Positions 33,422 to 44,172 of a stretch of DNA of 64,000 nt are shown here, one piece after another (within the stretch, counting starts at the first letter, position 1; each line of letters opens with the position of its first letter). The stretch is from Pictodentalium vernedei (lineage: Eukaryota > Mollusca > Scaphopoda > Dentaliida > Dentaliidae), in assembly GCA_031216915.1 (NCBI GenBank), contig CM062296.1, positions 146,072,840-146,136,839 on the forward strand, read 5' to 3'. The notes beneath the pieces are model-generated. The model saw only the letters and a program-made list of their open reading frames with translations. It did not search any database and was not told the origin of the DNA. The translations under genes were made by a program, and so were the position numbers.

Positions 33422-33669
33422 TTAATCCTTTACCTAACGAATCGCCCGCATCCGCCCGCGTAATATGCAAATTCAGCAGTTGAAAAAATATTATTTTTCA
33501 AAAATTTCAACAAAACCATATCACGTGACCCCTCGTTGGAACGAGCTCGTCGAGCTCGTTCCAACGAGGGGTCACATGATATGGTTTTGTTGAAATGTTT
33601 TGAAAAATTGAAAAATATGATATTTAAAATAATAAATTTTGATATCGTCTGCGTTGGGTAGAGGGTTAA
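33422..33669. mobile_element. TTAA MITE, family B
   Basis: TTAA + TCCTTTACCTAACGAATCGC and TGCGTTGGGTAGAGGG + TTAA. Intact core GGAACGAGCTCGTCGAGCTC. It lies 22 bases from the minimal palindrome at 33361. Confidence 0.88.
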
Positions 33670-33859
33670 AAGACTAGATTTGGTCATTGCACCTGTGCCA
33701 CACACACTATCAGTTACAGAAATGAAGGTCTACAGTACCCGATTCAGGCTGTTGGAGAGAGAGGGGAGGGGTATGCTTGACCAATATAGAGTAATGATAC
33801 CATACATGTTAATTAAATAAGGAGTAACGTCACGACTACTAATGAGGATCCTGCTAATC

Positions 33860-34465
33860 AAACATTTTCAATTCGAATCGAATCTCGAATCGAATCACGT
33901 CTGTTATTCGAAATAGAATCGAACTTCGAATTGAATCAGAGGTGTCTTGAAGATGATCGGTGAGGTTTGGGGGTACTATAAGCGTGATTTGTTCCTACTG
34001 TGATGGCACTGGTATCAGTCATCTTAGACGTCTCACAAAACGTATAACTGAGATAGAAATTGTACATAAATAATGCTGAAAATAAAGACTGAGTGTAATT
34101 TCCGCTATATTGACATAAAAAGCATCTGTACCAATGCCACCATCCGTACTAGTTCCTGTTTCACTAATCACCACCACTGCTGAAAGCAAATTTAAAGTTT
34201 CTAAGCAATATCGACAATGAGCTCAATGTTGCTAGCGGCTAGCCCCGTGCAGTGTCCAGTACGGAATTCTCGGCCCCGTTTCTGTTTTTGAACAAAAGTC
34301 CTTGCTAGATAACATTCGAACTTCGACGTTGGTATGCCTTGATAATGTAGATGGAGTATTTTATCAGTCGGGGCTTCAAAACGCCTGTATTCGATTCGAG
34401 GTTCGATTCGATTTCGAATAATAGACTCGATTCGATTCGAATCGAAAATATGCGAAGTTTTTAAG
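33860..34465. mobile_element. Possible hAT-like element with TTCGAATCGAATC subtermini
   Basis: AATTCGAATCGAATCTCGAA and its inverse GATTCGATTCGAATCG bound about 600 bases, both with TTATTCGAAA-type blocks inside. The outer ends (CAAACATTTTC / GAAAATATGCG) pair loosely and I cannot see a target duplication. Confidence 0.4.
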
Positions 34466-34534
34466 CCTTGGTGATGTAGTTGGAATATTACTTAGTGGTA
34501 ACCATCACATTCTGGGTTAATCAGGTTTACGCAC

Positions 34535-34565
<31 letters not shown>

Positions 34566-34649
34566 ACAATAGGTCACATTCGCGATGCGTCTGGGTTAAC
34601 AAATCATGGTGTACCATGCTACCTTTTTGTATAAGGAAACTCTATATTT
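34466..34649. repeat. Poly(C) and (CA)n tract
   Basis: Poly(C) at 34535-34550 followed by (CA)n to 34567; the rest is unrecognised. Confidence 0.8.
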
Positions 34650-34945
34650 TGCATGTGGGCAAGACACTTCACCCCGATTGCCTATATGGGGACACGATGA
34701 CGCTGTGTACTGAGGTGTACCACACGTCGATGGTGCGCATGTCTTCAACCAATCTAACCCTGCCTGTGCTGCGGTGCAGAGTTCAGAGTTACGATGTTGG
34801 AGAGCTGACAGCTGCTCGTCGTTGCTCGGTGGTTCTCTCCGGGTACTCCGGCTTCCTCCACCCGTAAAACTGTCACGGTCACGATTAGCCATTGTGCATA
34901 AGTATGTGACCTTAAACACCAATAAATAAATAAATAAATAAATTT
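34650..34945 (+). mobile_element. SINE, 5'-truncated
   Basis: Begins in the body at GTGGGCAAGACACTTCACCC and runs to CTTAAACACCAATAAATAAA. It shares the extra GCAGAGTTCAGAGTTACGAT block with the full copy at 56298-56676, so both belong to one subfamily. Confidence 0.87.
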
Positions 34946-35035
34946 TGCAGGTGGCCAATTGAAGAACAGTTTCGACAATATGGTTTAAACAAGTGATAGC
35001 AACACATCACGTTGGACGCTATGCGAGGGTTGTAT

Positions 35036-35390
35036 TTATTTATTTATTGGTGTTTAAGGTCACATATTTCTGCACAATGGCTAACCATGACCATGACAGT
35101 TTTGCGGGTGGAGGAAGCCGGAGTACCCGGAGAGAACCACCGAGCAACGGCGAGCAACTGTCAGCTCCCCAACATACCAACTCCACACAAGCAGGGTTAG
35201 CATTGGTTGAAGACAGGTGTACCATCGACGTTCAGTACGCCTTAGTACACAGCGTCACCGTGCCCCCACGTGGGCAATGGGGGTGAAGTTTCTTACCCAA
35301 GGACACAACGCGGTTGTCGCAGGTGGGATTCGAACCGAGGACCTCTCGGCTTGCAGCCAGCACCTCTACCAACTGAGCCACTGCTCCCCC
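35036..35390 (-). mobile_element. Full-length SINE with tRNA-type head
   Basis: The minus strand starts GGGGGAGCAGTGGCTCAGTT, with B box GGTTCGAATCCC, and ends in a (TTTA)n tail at 35036-35048. Imperfect 15-bp duplication: ATGCGAGGGTTGTAT at 35021 and ATGCGGGTGTTGCAT at 35391. Confidence 0.9.
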
Positions 35391-35530
35391 ATGCGGGTGT
35401 TGCATTCAGTGCCATGAAGTAATAGTTAAATAGTTTTGCCCCTTACATTCCAGACTAATGACGTCATGAAAATCGACTTACGATAAAGTAACCCCCCCCC
35501 CCCCCCCACCCACCCGTGAAATTACAGGGC

Positions 35531-35756
35531 AATCGAGGAAGGTCCAATTAAGAAGTAAGAAATTGCTCTGAAAGCTCATATGGCATCAGTAGGAAATAAA
35601 GCAAAGTTTCCTTTTCTTACTTTTAATAACGAAAACAACAGACAGCTCTCGGAGCTGTCTGTTGTTTTCGTTTATTAAAAGTTACAAACAGAAATTTAGC
35701 TTTTTATGGCAAGCTGGTTAGAAGCAACCACTTCACAGATAATCATTCACTATTTG
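35531..35756. repeat. Dispersed repeat with ACAGACAGCTCTCGGAGCTG hairpin (uninterrupted copy)
   Basis: The same sequence occurs inverted at 60097-60572, where it holds a TTAA MITE. Core hairpin AACAACAGACAGCTC / inverse at 35633-35667. The stretch AACTTTTAATAAACGAAA (minus strand) is the empty site. Confidence 0.8.
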
Positions 35757-35761
35757 TTATA

Positions 35762-36009
35762 TGTATTATTTATTGGCGTTGAAGGTCATATACTTATGCA
35801 CAATGGCTAATCATGACCGTGGCAGTTTTACGGGTGGAGGAAGCCGGAGTACCCGGAGAGAACCACCGAGCAACGACGTGCAGTTGCCAGCTCTCCAGTA
35901 TCGTAACTCCGCACTGCAGCACAGGCAGGGTTAGAATGGATGAAGACATGCGTACCATCGACGTTCGGTGCGCCTTAGTACACGGCATCATCGTACCCCC
36001 ACGTGGACA
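35762..36009 (-). mobile_element. 5S-headed SINE, tail-side half (split by the 3.9-kb element)
   Basis: TTATTTATTGGCGTTGAAGG through the common body to CCCCCACGTGGACA. The rest resumes at 39944 with GACAATCGGGTTAAGTGTC. The shared GACA is the target duplication. Confidence 0.88.
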
Positions 36010-36402
36010 TAGCCCAAGAACATTAGGTTTCGCTAGGGAAAAAAATCGGAGAAAGCTGATTTTTTCAGGGAATGTCGAGTACATGTCACTGAACGATTAG
36101 ACAAAAGTCCCCTAAAATCCCAGTTGAGCTTTTTTATCTACAGCCTTTTTTCGAAAACGCGTTTGAAAAAAATAAAAAAAAATCGCACGAACTTTGTAAC
36201 CTCGAATTGATCCAACTGTATTTTTTGTTTATGCGTATTTCGAGCTACATAATGTCTAATATACATTTACCTAGAGGAAAATGTGCATTCTGTGACAATT
36301 TCTGCGAAAAATTATTGAAAATTCACAAAAAAGTATCGGATTTACTCAAAAAATGACGATTTTCCTAACGGATTTGCCCAAAGGGTCGTAGTACAGAACG
36401 GG

Positions 36403-36603
36403 ATGTTAGTTGGACAGACGATAAAAAATCCACCACCATTTGAAGACTTTTATCATTGCTTACAAAATAGACATTATGGAAGACCCCCTCTGCTTCTGGC
36501 CGAGTTCCCCTTTTGGCATAAAATTCGTCAGCATGAGAACTCAACTATTTTCGGGCTTGGGACCGAACAGACACGTCAGTGTCTGGCAGCATTAGATCAA
36601 TAA
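36403..36603 (+). CDS. Hypothetical 66-codon frame inside the 3.9-kb element
   Basis: The frame converges on the zinc/PIN pseudogene, its stop lying 129 bases from the other stop. The translation (PPPFEDFYHCLQNRHYG ... TEQTRQCLAALDQ) has protein-like composition and is open for some codons upstream of the ATG. I recognise no domain. It could be a second small protein of the element, or chance. Confidence 0.3.
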   Translation: MLVGQTIKNPPPFEDFYHCLQNRHYGRPPLLLAEFPFWHKIRQHENSTIFGLGTEQTRQCLAALDQ

Positions 36604-36731
36604 ATAATATTTACAGAATGTACAAAAATCAATAAATAATATTTGCAGAATGTACAAATCAATCAACATGGATTAAGTTACATTGACTATTATCAACGCT
36701 ATATACAGAAATGACATGACCTATGTACATA

Positions 36732-39305
36732 TTATTCATCGAACTCAGAAATTTCCGACAGGACAGTGTTTCTGTGGTTGTTACAAGAATCCGAACTGCA
36801 ATTACATAAACCTGAGCAAGAGAGTCCTGCCTTCTTACACCCACACCTTTTTGTACAAGCACACTGCAACCACAACTGATCAGATTCAGTAGGTTATCGG
36901 GGGCACATGGCTTTGTGGCTGCAGTCGGTACAAGAAGTCCATTGTCTAGCGACCACCCCCAATCCGTCGGAGGAAGCGAAGTGCCCAGCCATTGTTGGAC
37001 CTGGAGATAACATCTGTAGACATGTTGTTGTGCAGCATCGCTGCTTTGTGGGAGTGGGTTTATTCAGTTTAGATTTTGCTACATAACGCTTGTAAGTGAC
37101 ATATCTATATTGGTCGAGACAGGAAACAGTTTTACTCCCGTATAAGATCAGGAGAAGTTGTTCCCCGGCAGCGGCTACTGTACTTGGTGTACTGTCATCC
37201 GCCAAAATTGTGTTGACATACTGTTGTGAGTCGCTAGTAACATCGGAGACAATTGTACTGAATACTTTCTTCTTACCAACTCGAAAGAGTGCAGAAGTAG
37301 TGTCACAACCACTTATAGAATGTGCTACAAGGAGGTTGCTTCTATGGTCACCCATTTTGGTTGCTATTTCACTAACTGAAACTAGTAAGTTTGGGGTAAT
37401 GGAATACATCATGTGAATATTACATCCCGGTTGAACTCGAGAGGTAAGAATGACTAACAAGTCTGTGTCTGTTCCCACAACGACAACATTGTTGTCATCT
37501 TGAGCGATGTCAAGTGCAGTTTCGGCTATCAGTACATCAGCATCAGCCTCGGCCTGCTTGGACTGAATATTGATAGCAGATAGCTCCTGCATTAGAAGAT
37601 CGATCAGTTGGGTTTTGTTCTTGGCATTTGCAAGGAAATCGGATTGGGGTGTGGTGGCTGGTAACTCGGGTGAGGTATTGATATCAATGGAATACCTGTC
37701 TTTAGATCTACGGGCTTGTTCCATGCCCTTTGTCGACATTGTACAAGCATAACCATCAAAAACAACCACGACGTTCGCCCCAAAATGTCTCACTAGATAA
37801 TTGGAATATGATGTACATATGTCCTTATATGACGACTGTTTAGGCCATACAACTGCCCTCAATAAAAATCCACCATCTACAACAAACAGAGAATGTTCTG
37901 GGATTTTAGTTTGCTCGGAACCGTATGTTTTGAGGATCTTACCGAGCGTGCTTTTCTGTGTCTTCCTCATTCCAGCAGAATCAAACAATGCTGGTGGTTT
38001 CGGGGCGAGTTCATATTTGAGATACTCTTCCATCTCTGCTTGTGACTGAATAACACATGTGATGCGGTTGAACAGAATTGTGGGGTCAATCACCACCTTA
38101 CTTCCACGGACTTTGATGCTATTTGCCATCGATGCGAAAGACTTCACAGTGTCAACACGTCGTAGTTTGATGCTGTTGAACGTTTTGCTTACAACATTCG
38201 ATACGCAACATTCACCAATTTTGCGAACTTGGTCACAGTTCACAGTTTCGTCGGCCACAAGTCCGGTCGCTATAGAGACTAACTGTAATGGATCTCTATT
38301 CTGAAAGGGGGAATGCACTCTGAGCCAGTTCAATAATTTGGTGATATCATTGGCATCAGTCAATTGTGAACTTTGACGGAGATCCCGATGTTGTTCGCCA
38401 TGACCAGTGTGAACATGAACAAAATTTTCGAGAGCATTACATATCGGAAGGCAAAGAGGTAGTCCATGTACCCATTTCGCAACAGTGCTATCGGTTATTC
38501 CCCTGCCATGTGAAAGACCACCAGGGAGCTTGAACATTCTCATTAAACACTGCTCTATGGTCTGATCAGAATATATCCCGTCCCAGAATTTATCTGAGCG
38601 CCTTATGGTAAAGTAACCTTTCTCAGTGAACAACTTCAAATCATCCTGTTGCATTATTTCTGTTAGCTCATTCATCTGCTGCAAATAGAGATGAGAACTT
38701 TTTGCGTATGCAAAATGACCACCTGCGTGAAATACTGGAATCATATTGCGAACACAATATGTGTGGAGTTCCCAGTCGCCTGTGCGCTCTGCTCTCAAGA
38801 ACAACTGGAGAAGACCTATTTGCTCGTAGTATTGTACCCAAAGCTTTCCTGTGCGTCCTACGGACGCATTCTGGAGCAGTTCGTGTAATTTTGACAGTAG
38901 ATGGTTGACACTTTCTTGATTGACAGCGTCAGCTGTTGTACAGTCACCTCTGGCAAGTCCACAGAATATTTCATTGACTTCTGTGCAGTCTATGTTATCT
39001 AGTGTTCGGCTTTCTTCAAACACAAGTTTTGTAATGGCAATTTGTGTTAGCAAATGGGCACGAACTGCTCTTGAATATGCATGACCACTGATCAAATGAT
39101 GGATTGACCCACCAGCATAAACAGTCCCCAAAAGTTCATCCAAGCCGCTACCAGCCATGATCGAACCAATTGCCCCTAAATATGACATAATCATATGGAA
39201 GCCGCCGAGTCTAACGAAAACTTTTGTCAACTTATCTGACGAAGACACAATCTCCACTGCTTTGATATAAAGTGGTTGGTCAAACGTCACTGGACAAACG
39301 TTCAG
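36732..39305 (-). pseudogene. Zinc/PIN (FEN1-like) transposon protein, 5'-truncated with two frameshifts
   Basis: Homology begins at LNVCPVTFDQPLY just after a stop; the zinc modules and first part of the core seen at 1-3568 are absent. No ATG lies at the start (the codon at 39290 is GTG). Core motifs: VTFDQPLY, LGGFHMIMSYLGAIGS, MAGSGL, FTIRRSDKFW. The PIN part, numbered from the GTG, has VVDGGF near 470, VVVFDGY near 511, EADADVLIAE near 582, VGTDTDLLV near 610 and SGCDTTSALFRVGKK near 655. This is the order of acidic clusters and the G-D turn in FEN1/XPG-type nucleases. A shift near 37036-37050 moves the frame to VYRCYLQVQQWL and DWGWSLDNG. A second near 36868-36878 moves it to CACTKRCGCKKAGLSCSG, a cysteine-rich tail ending at the TAA at 36732. 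Inferred role: element nuclease, now inactive. Confidence 0.88.
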
Positions 39306-39947
39306 TCCCTGTTTCCATTATGTGATTTAATCGAACATGGAAATTGAAACAATGATGCTATAATACGGTATTTGAATGAGAAAAGTCGATGCCGTTTGAA
39401 TTTGAGTTTAAGGGTTATGGTTAATATTTCACACGTTTCACCAGTTCATTATGGAATAAATGACTATTGTTATATATCATTATAAAGCCACTGCTTTTCT
39501 GCAATTTTTGATATATAATGTAACTCCCAAAGTAGTCGTCGATTTGATTTAATGGACGTTGTGTACCGTTGTGTGTATGGAAATAATAAATTTTTTTTCG
39601 TAATTTTGTACATTTTCGTGAATATTTCACCATTGAGTGTGAGGATTGGTACAAAGTTGGCATTTTCTGTTGGGGATATGTATTCTCAATATAATTCAGC
39701 ACGATATTTATGATTCTCACCCTACTAAGGCGAATAAGAATGAGAAATATGGAGCTGGGTCGAATTTTTTTTTAAATTTTTTTTTTCATCAAAAAAACGC
39801 TATAACTAAAAAAGCTCAACTCGGATTCGTGGGGACTTTTCACACTTTATCCGCAATGTGTGTCCCGGAAACATATAAAAAAATCAGCTTTCTCCGATTT
39901 TTTTCCTTACTTTCTCATTTTTATGTCTAATGTGCCTGGACTAGACA

Positions 39948-40066
39948 ATCGGGTTAAGTGTCTTGCCTAAGGACACAACGCGGGAGTCCGATTTGATCGC
40001 TCAGACGGTCATCCATCCAATGATTCTGACGAGAACCGGTGACCGCAACGCCACCGCGCCCCCAAT
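39948..40066 (-). mobile_element. 5S-headed SINE, head-side half
   Basis: The minus strand reads GGGGGCGCGGTGGCGTTGCG, then TTGGATGGATGACCGTCTGA (5S box C region), then CGCGTTGTGTCCTTAGGCAA. It continues the SINE half ending at 36009. The box A part is deleted relative to the copy at 9708. Confidence 0.85.
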
Positions 40067-40147
40067 TATTCATTAAGAATATCTACCAGTATCACACCTA
40101 TCAACACTAAGTACGTCCACATGGGCTCTCTGTTTAGCGAATGTATT

Positions 40148-40389
40148 TTAAACCCTTTACCTAACATGAAAAGCAGACGACACTTGCAAAAAAAATTCCT
40201 GAATAACTATTTTTTGTCTCAAAAACATAGGTTATGACCCCTCATTGGAACGAGCTCTACGAGCTCGTTCCAATGAGGGGTCATAACCTATGTTTTTGAG
40301 ACAAAAAAAGAAAAAATAATTAAAATTAATAGGCGATTTTTGAGAATAGCGCTGGCCGGTTTTGGCCGTTACGTTGGGTAAAGGGTTAA
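40148..40389. mobile_element. TTAA MITE, family A
   Basis: TTAA + ACCCTTTACCTAACATGAAA and GTTGGGTAAAGGG + TTAA. Core GGAACGAGCTCTACGAGCTC within AAAACATAGGTTATGACC arms. Confidence 0.9.
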
Positions 40390-40978
40390 AGTAATTTGCA
40401 AGTTTTTTCTTCGGTTGGTTCTCGGAATGCCGGCTCACTCTAAATGAACACTTCTCGGAATGCCGGCACATTAATTAATTTTGTCCGCACAACAGAGTGA
40501 GATTGCATTATAGTTTATTCTATATTGGTGAACAGTTTTAAAACTGCATTTGAAGTGAACACAATATTAGAAAGTTATCAATTGTGTTTTTAAATGACTG
40601 AGTACATAATCAATTTAATTTCTTATAAATAAGAAGAGATTGCGTCAAATTACATATCAGTCTAAAATGGTAAATGCTTAAGTTAATGTTCGATTTATCA
40701 CCAATAGACGTGGTGGTCGTTATTTTGCGAGAACCGACTGAATAAATGTATCTTTTGAATTAAGCCGTTATCTCTCATTTCTCCCATTTATCAGAAACAA
40801 ACTATACTTTCCTAACACCCAGAAAGTGATGTTTTAGCACTCAACATGCACCACTGACTCCAGGTTAGAAAACAATAGGTGCCGGCATTCCGAGAACCCC
40901 CTTTTTTCTTCCCAGGACAAAATAGCAAATCTCACCTGCTAGACTTGTCTGTTAATGCAAAGGGCAGTGTCTCTGCTA
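40390..40978. other. No gene; short shared words
   Basis: TCTCGGAATGCCGGC occurs twice (40421, 40453) and GTGCCGGCATTCCGAGAACC inverted at 40879, so a worn inverted-repeat element of about 480 bases (40415-40900) is possible. Nothing coding. Confidence 0.4.
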
Positions 40979-41285
40979 TACAGTTAAAACTAGAAGTCCT
41001 GTCACGAAATGCGCACAAATAGCACGTTGATATGCGCGTTAATGTGCGCGTTATGACCCACTTAAATCTATCATATTCTGTACATATGGCCTGTGCACAG
41101 GCAATGTTTCAGCCAATGGACCTCTGGGTAACCCGGAGGTCCATTGGCAGAAACATTGCATGTGTTTGCTATGAGTAACCAGGAGAACCAGCCGTGCTTT
41201 GGATACCATTCGATATGGCAATTGTGCGCAATTCCAACGCGTAATTAAGCCTAGATAAGCGCACTATTCGTGGCAGGTCTTCTAG
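40979..41285. mobile_element. TA MITE (CAGTTAAAACTAGAAGTCC), right end clipped
   Basis: TA + CAGTTAAAACTAGAAGTCCT at the left; GGCAGGTCTTCTAG at the right lacks the last 9 bases. The core hairpin AGCCAATGGACCTCTGGG / inverse at 41111-41152 is shared with the CAGTACGTGGAG family. Confidence 0.75.
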
Positions 41286-41464
41286 TATGTCACTATGCCC
41301 ATACTGATGATATAATGAACAGAGAAAAGTTACAGAACACCAAAAGACGATGAAAACCTCGTTTTCGTATTTTTAAATAAGTTTCAACTTAATATAATAT
41401 ATAATAGTCATATGTTCAAACTGTATGGGAAAATAATTGTAAAAAGCCCCCTTTTGTATCTTTA

Positions 41465-41628
41465 TATATAGAATATATACAAAGTAGCTTGGTGTCACCA
41501 GGAGTGTCACCAGGAGTGTCACCAGGAGTGGTGAAGTGGTGTTAACCGCGAGCCTTTGGCGCGCGGTTAACACCACTTCATCATGAGTGGTAAACATTTG
41601 GTACACCAAGCTACTTTGGGTATATTTT
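41465..41628. repeat. Nested palindromic element with a short tandem repeat
   Basis: Outer arms ACAAAGTAGCTTGGTGT / ACACCAAGCTACTTTG. Inner hairpin AGTGGTGTTAACCGCG / CGCGGTTAACACCACTT. A 15-base unit (GTGTCACCAGGAGTG-like) is repeated three times on the left side only. Confidence 0.8.
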
Positions 41629-42681
41629 ATTTATATCATGATCATCAGATTATTAAGAGTCGCTGTTATTTTTTCTCTATTTTACTGAACAGTAGACGTA
41701 CATACGTGCGAATCTGTTTTTGTTTACATGAGCATCGATGGGCGGTATTTCCGCTGTCAATTTTATCACCGAAACGAAATAGGACACATGACCCTTTTCA
41801 TTTTAATAACTTAATAACATACTATTTTGAGTTATGGATGCTTTATTGACATGAGACAATGCATGTTTGTTAATTTTTGGTGTTTTACGGGGTAAACTCA
41901 TTTAAAAACGTAATAAATAATCGCCACTTTCTTTTCACTCTTCCCGAGGAGACTTGCGATAAATTTAGACAAGTTCGCATTCAGGTCGACGTCACCAAAG
42001 GTCAACTTGGATGTAGTTCCACTGTAGGTATAAATTTTAACTATTGAAATCCCATTTCTGGCGTGATCACCACGGTTGGTGTATAAAGTTGAAATTTATG
42101 TCATAGGCTTTTCATATGTAGTAGAATAGGTAATCAGGATAAAAATAACTCTATGCAATGCCCAAATATTGTGAAATGATGCATACATCGATGACACAGC
42201 TTCGCCAACACTTTGTAATTTCAACTTTTTCATGAAATTCCCTTACCCTTAGTGTTAAATTCACTGACAAATTTATGAAATTAAGAGGAGCTAACGTTCC
42301 TGTAAATCTCTTCCGATGGAGAAAATTGTCATCCATGCATAGTGGTACGGACATGCATATTACACCCAGAGTTTCTATGAAGAGAAAACCCAAACATTAC
42401 ACATTATAATTAAAGATTATTATGTGGAATCAAATATATAAAAATAGAAGTTGTTGCCCCATCCACCTGCCCTCTGGGACATCCACTATCAGAGGCGTGG
42501 GCATGGGGGGGGGGGGGATTGGGTGTACGCGTTCCCCACCTTTCCTCAAATTAGGTCCTCGAAATTTGTCCAACAATGGCATAAAAATCGTAGGGGGGTT
42601 AGGTCCATGGGGGATAGGTTGTTTATTTGTAGATTGCTTATCTTATCTGTGTCGGTGAAAAGGTAGACAGTCATTAATTAG
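41629..42681. other. 1 kb without a supportable gene
   Basis: Poly(G) at 42505-42518. No domain in the short frames. Confidence 0.45.
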
Positions 42682-42852
42682 TACATGAAAAACCTCAAAA
42701 TATCCACAAAATTCAAGGAGATGTTTTTTTTTTTTTTAAACCTGGAATTCAAATTTTTTCTAACACAGGAAGAACCAAAAAAATTTGAATTCCAGAGTTC
42801 AAAAAACCTCCATCTCCTTGCATCTGAGCGGATATTTTTAGGTTTTTCATGT
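42682..42852. repeat. Hairpin, about 75-base imperfect arms
   Basis: TACATGAAAAACCTCAAAAT ... AAGGAGATG faces CATCTCCTTGCATCTGAGCG ... AGGTTTTTCATGTA. The inner AATTCAAATTTTTT is also mirrored. No coding content. Confidence 0.8.
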
Positions 42853-43021
42853 ACCGACGACCCTTGGCCGCCCAATATCGGACACATTTATTTCCCTCTG
42901 GTGGAAACCCTGATTATTGTTACCTTGGTTACCTAGCTCAAACACCCCCTCTCCCCATTAACCCCCTTCACTCTGATGTCAAAATACCAAAATTTCTGGA
43001 AGCTGTTTTTTCCCATAATGC

Positions 43022-43108
43022 ATCTAGAAATTTAACCAATTCAATCTCGTTTGACAGAGGTCAATGAGCTCCGTCAAACGAGAGTGAATTGGTTAAATTT
43101 CTAGTTGC
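43022..43108. repeat. Hairpin with CTAGAAATTTAACCAATTCA arms
   Basis: The left arm CTAGAAATTTAACCAATTCA-ATCTCGTTTGACAG returns inverted from CTCCGTCAAACGAGAG to 43104, around GAGGTCAATGAGCTC. Confidence 0.85.
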
Positions 43109-44172
43109 GTTATGGACATTTTTTCTGCCTGAAATTTAGATACTTTGACATCAGTGAGCAAGGGGTTAAAACGGCTCTAAGCCAGACTCTGGCGGTTTGT
43201 CCACCCCACTTGCTTTGGACTGGCTACGTCGCTGTCCACTGTTATGCAAGGTGTATACTTAATAATGCATTCGACCAAATCTTTACATAAAAGGTTTATA
43301 TCGCCGATGTTGCATTTTTGTGCCGCTGTACTTTGTGTAAAACACCAGCTTCAATAAACGTTGAAAATTCTCTAACCGTCAACAGTGCTCTAAGTGTTGA
43401 GGAAGACCAAAGTTTTATCACATATGATTGGTCAAGCGGTGTTTTCTCACGATCTTGCACAAAACTGAAAGCTGATATCACACATCACGCAATACATTTA
43501 CTATTGACAATAGGCCATGTGGAAATCCTTGAATGAAGGAAGTGGAAGGAGGATGTGGTAAAGTTGGGTTTTCAGCAAATCATTTAAGTCTGTGTCGCGA
43601 GTTGTATTCTTCTCCGCCCTTCCTTCAAAATTATTTACAAAACTAGAGCTGGGCGTTTGGGGGGTTTTCAATTCAAGCAAAATCAATGGTTTCGCGTGCC
43701 GCTTGCGCGCTAAGACGGAATGGGGCTATCCCCGCTCGATCCTTATTTGTCGTTTTAAACTTTTAAAAATTTTCGCCAATCGCAACCATGTCCAGTAGTG
43801 GCGGGGAGGAAAGAGTGAGGGAGCAAGCTTTTTATGATTCCTTCTGGCAAGTATAGTCTGCCACTTGTGTTGGTAAATTGTTGAATTGTTGAAGCCGTCC
43901 TTGGCAAGTATACTGCTCCAAGTTTGCTAAGCACCACACCAAGTATATCCAACTACCTATTTTACGTTTTAGTTGAAATATTGTAATGAAAAGTGTATAT
44001 ATTTTTTATTTAATTATATCGTTAATGATTTAAGTACAGAAATTAAGATTTTGTTTGTGTTTGACATTATGTTTAGCTTTTGAATACGATAACCATGGAA
44101 AATGGATATTATTGGTAAAAAAGAAAATTTTCCAAATTTGACAAAAAGTTGACGGAGCGAACTGGTATGGGT
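43109..44172. other. No gene seen
   Basis: Near 43680-43760 the words ATCAATGGTTT-GCG-GCC-GCGCGC recur at 55585-55640, so a diverged dispersed repeat is possible. No supported coding frame. Confidence 0.4.

Larger units (their letters stand above)
36010..39943. mobile_element. 3.9-kb DNA transposon carrying a zinc/PIN-family gene
   Basis: The left end reads TAGCCCAAGAACATTAG and the right end, inverted, reads TAGTCCAGGCACATTAG. Both continue into GGAAAAAAATCGGAGAAAGC-TGATTTTTT, then AAAAGTCCCC and GTTGAGCTTTTTTA, so the imperfect terminal repeats extend about 130 bases. GACA is duplicated at 36006-36009 and 39944-39947, and the two flanks together form one continuous SINE. Contents: the pseudogene at 36732-39305 on the minus strand, a short plus-strand frame at 36403-36603, and about 640 non-coding bases on the 5' side of the gene. 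A 4-bp duplication with these termini does not fit hAT (8), Tc1 (TA) or piggyBac (TTAA). Confidence 0.88.

Noticed and set aside
33860..34465. Firm hAT assignment for the TTCGAATCGA-bounded segment
   Set aside because: Ends and an 8-base duplication could not be fixed, so it is kept only as a possible element.
34596..35417. Many 60-120-codon frames with shared words (TREPPSNDEQLSALQ, SMVRMSSTNLTLPVL)
   Set aside because: These are the SINE body read in different frames and strands; the same peptides recur at every SINE copy.
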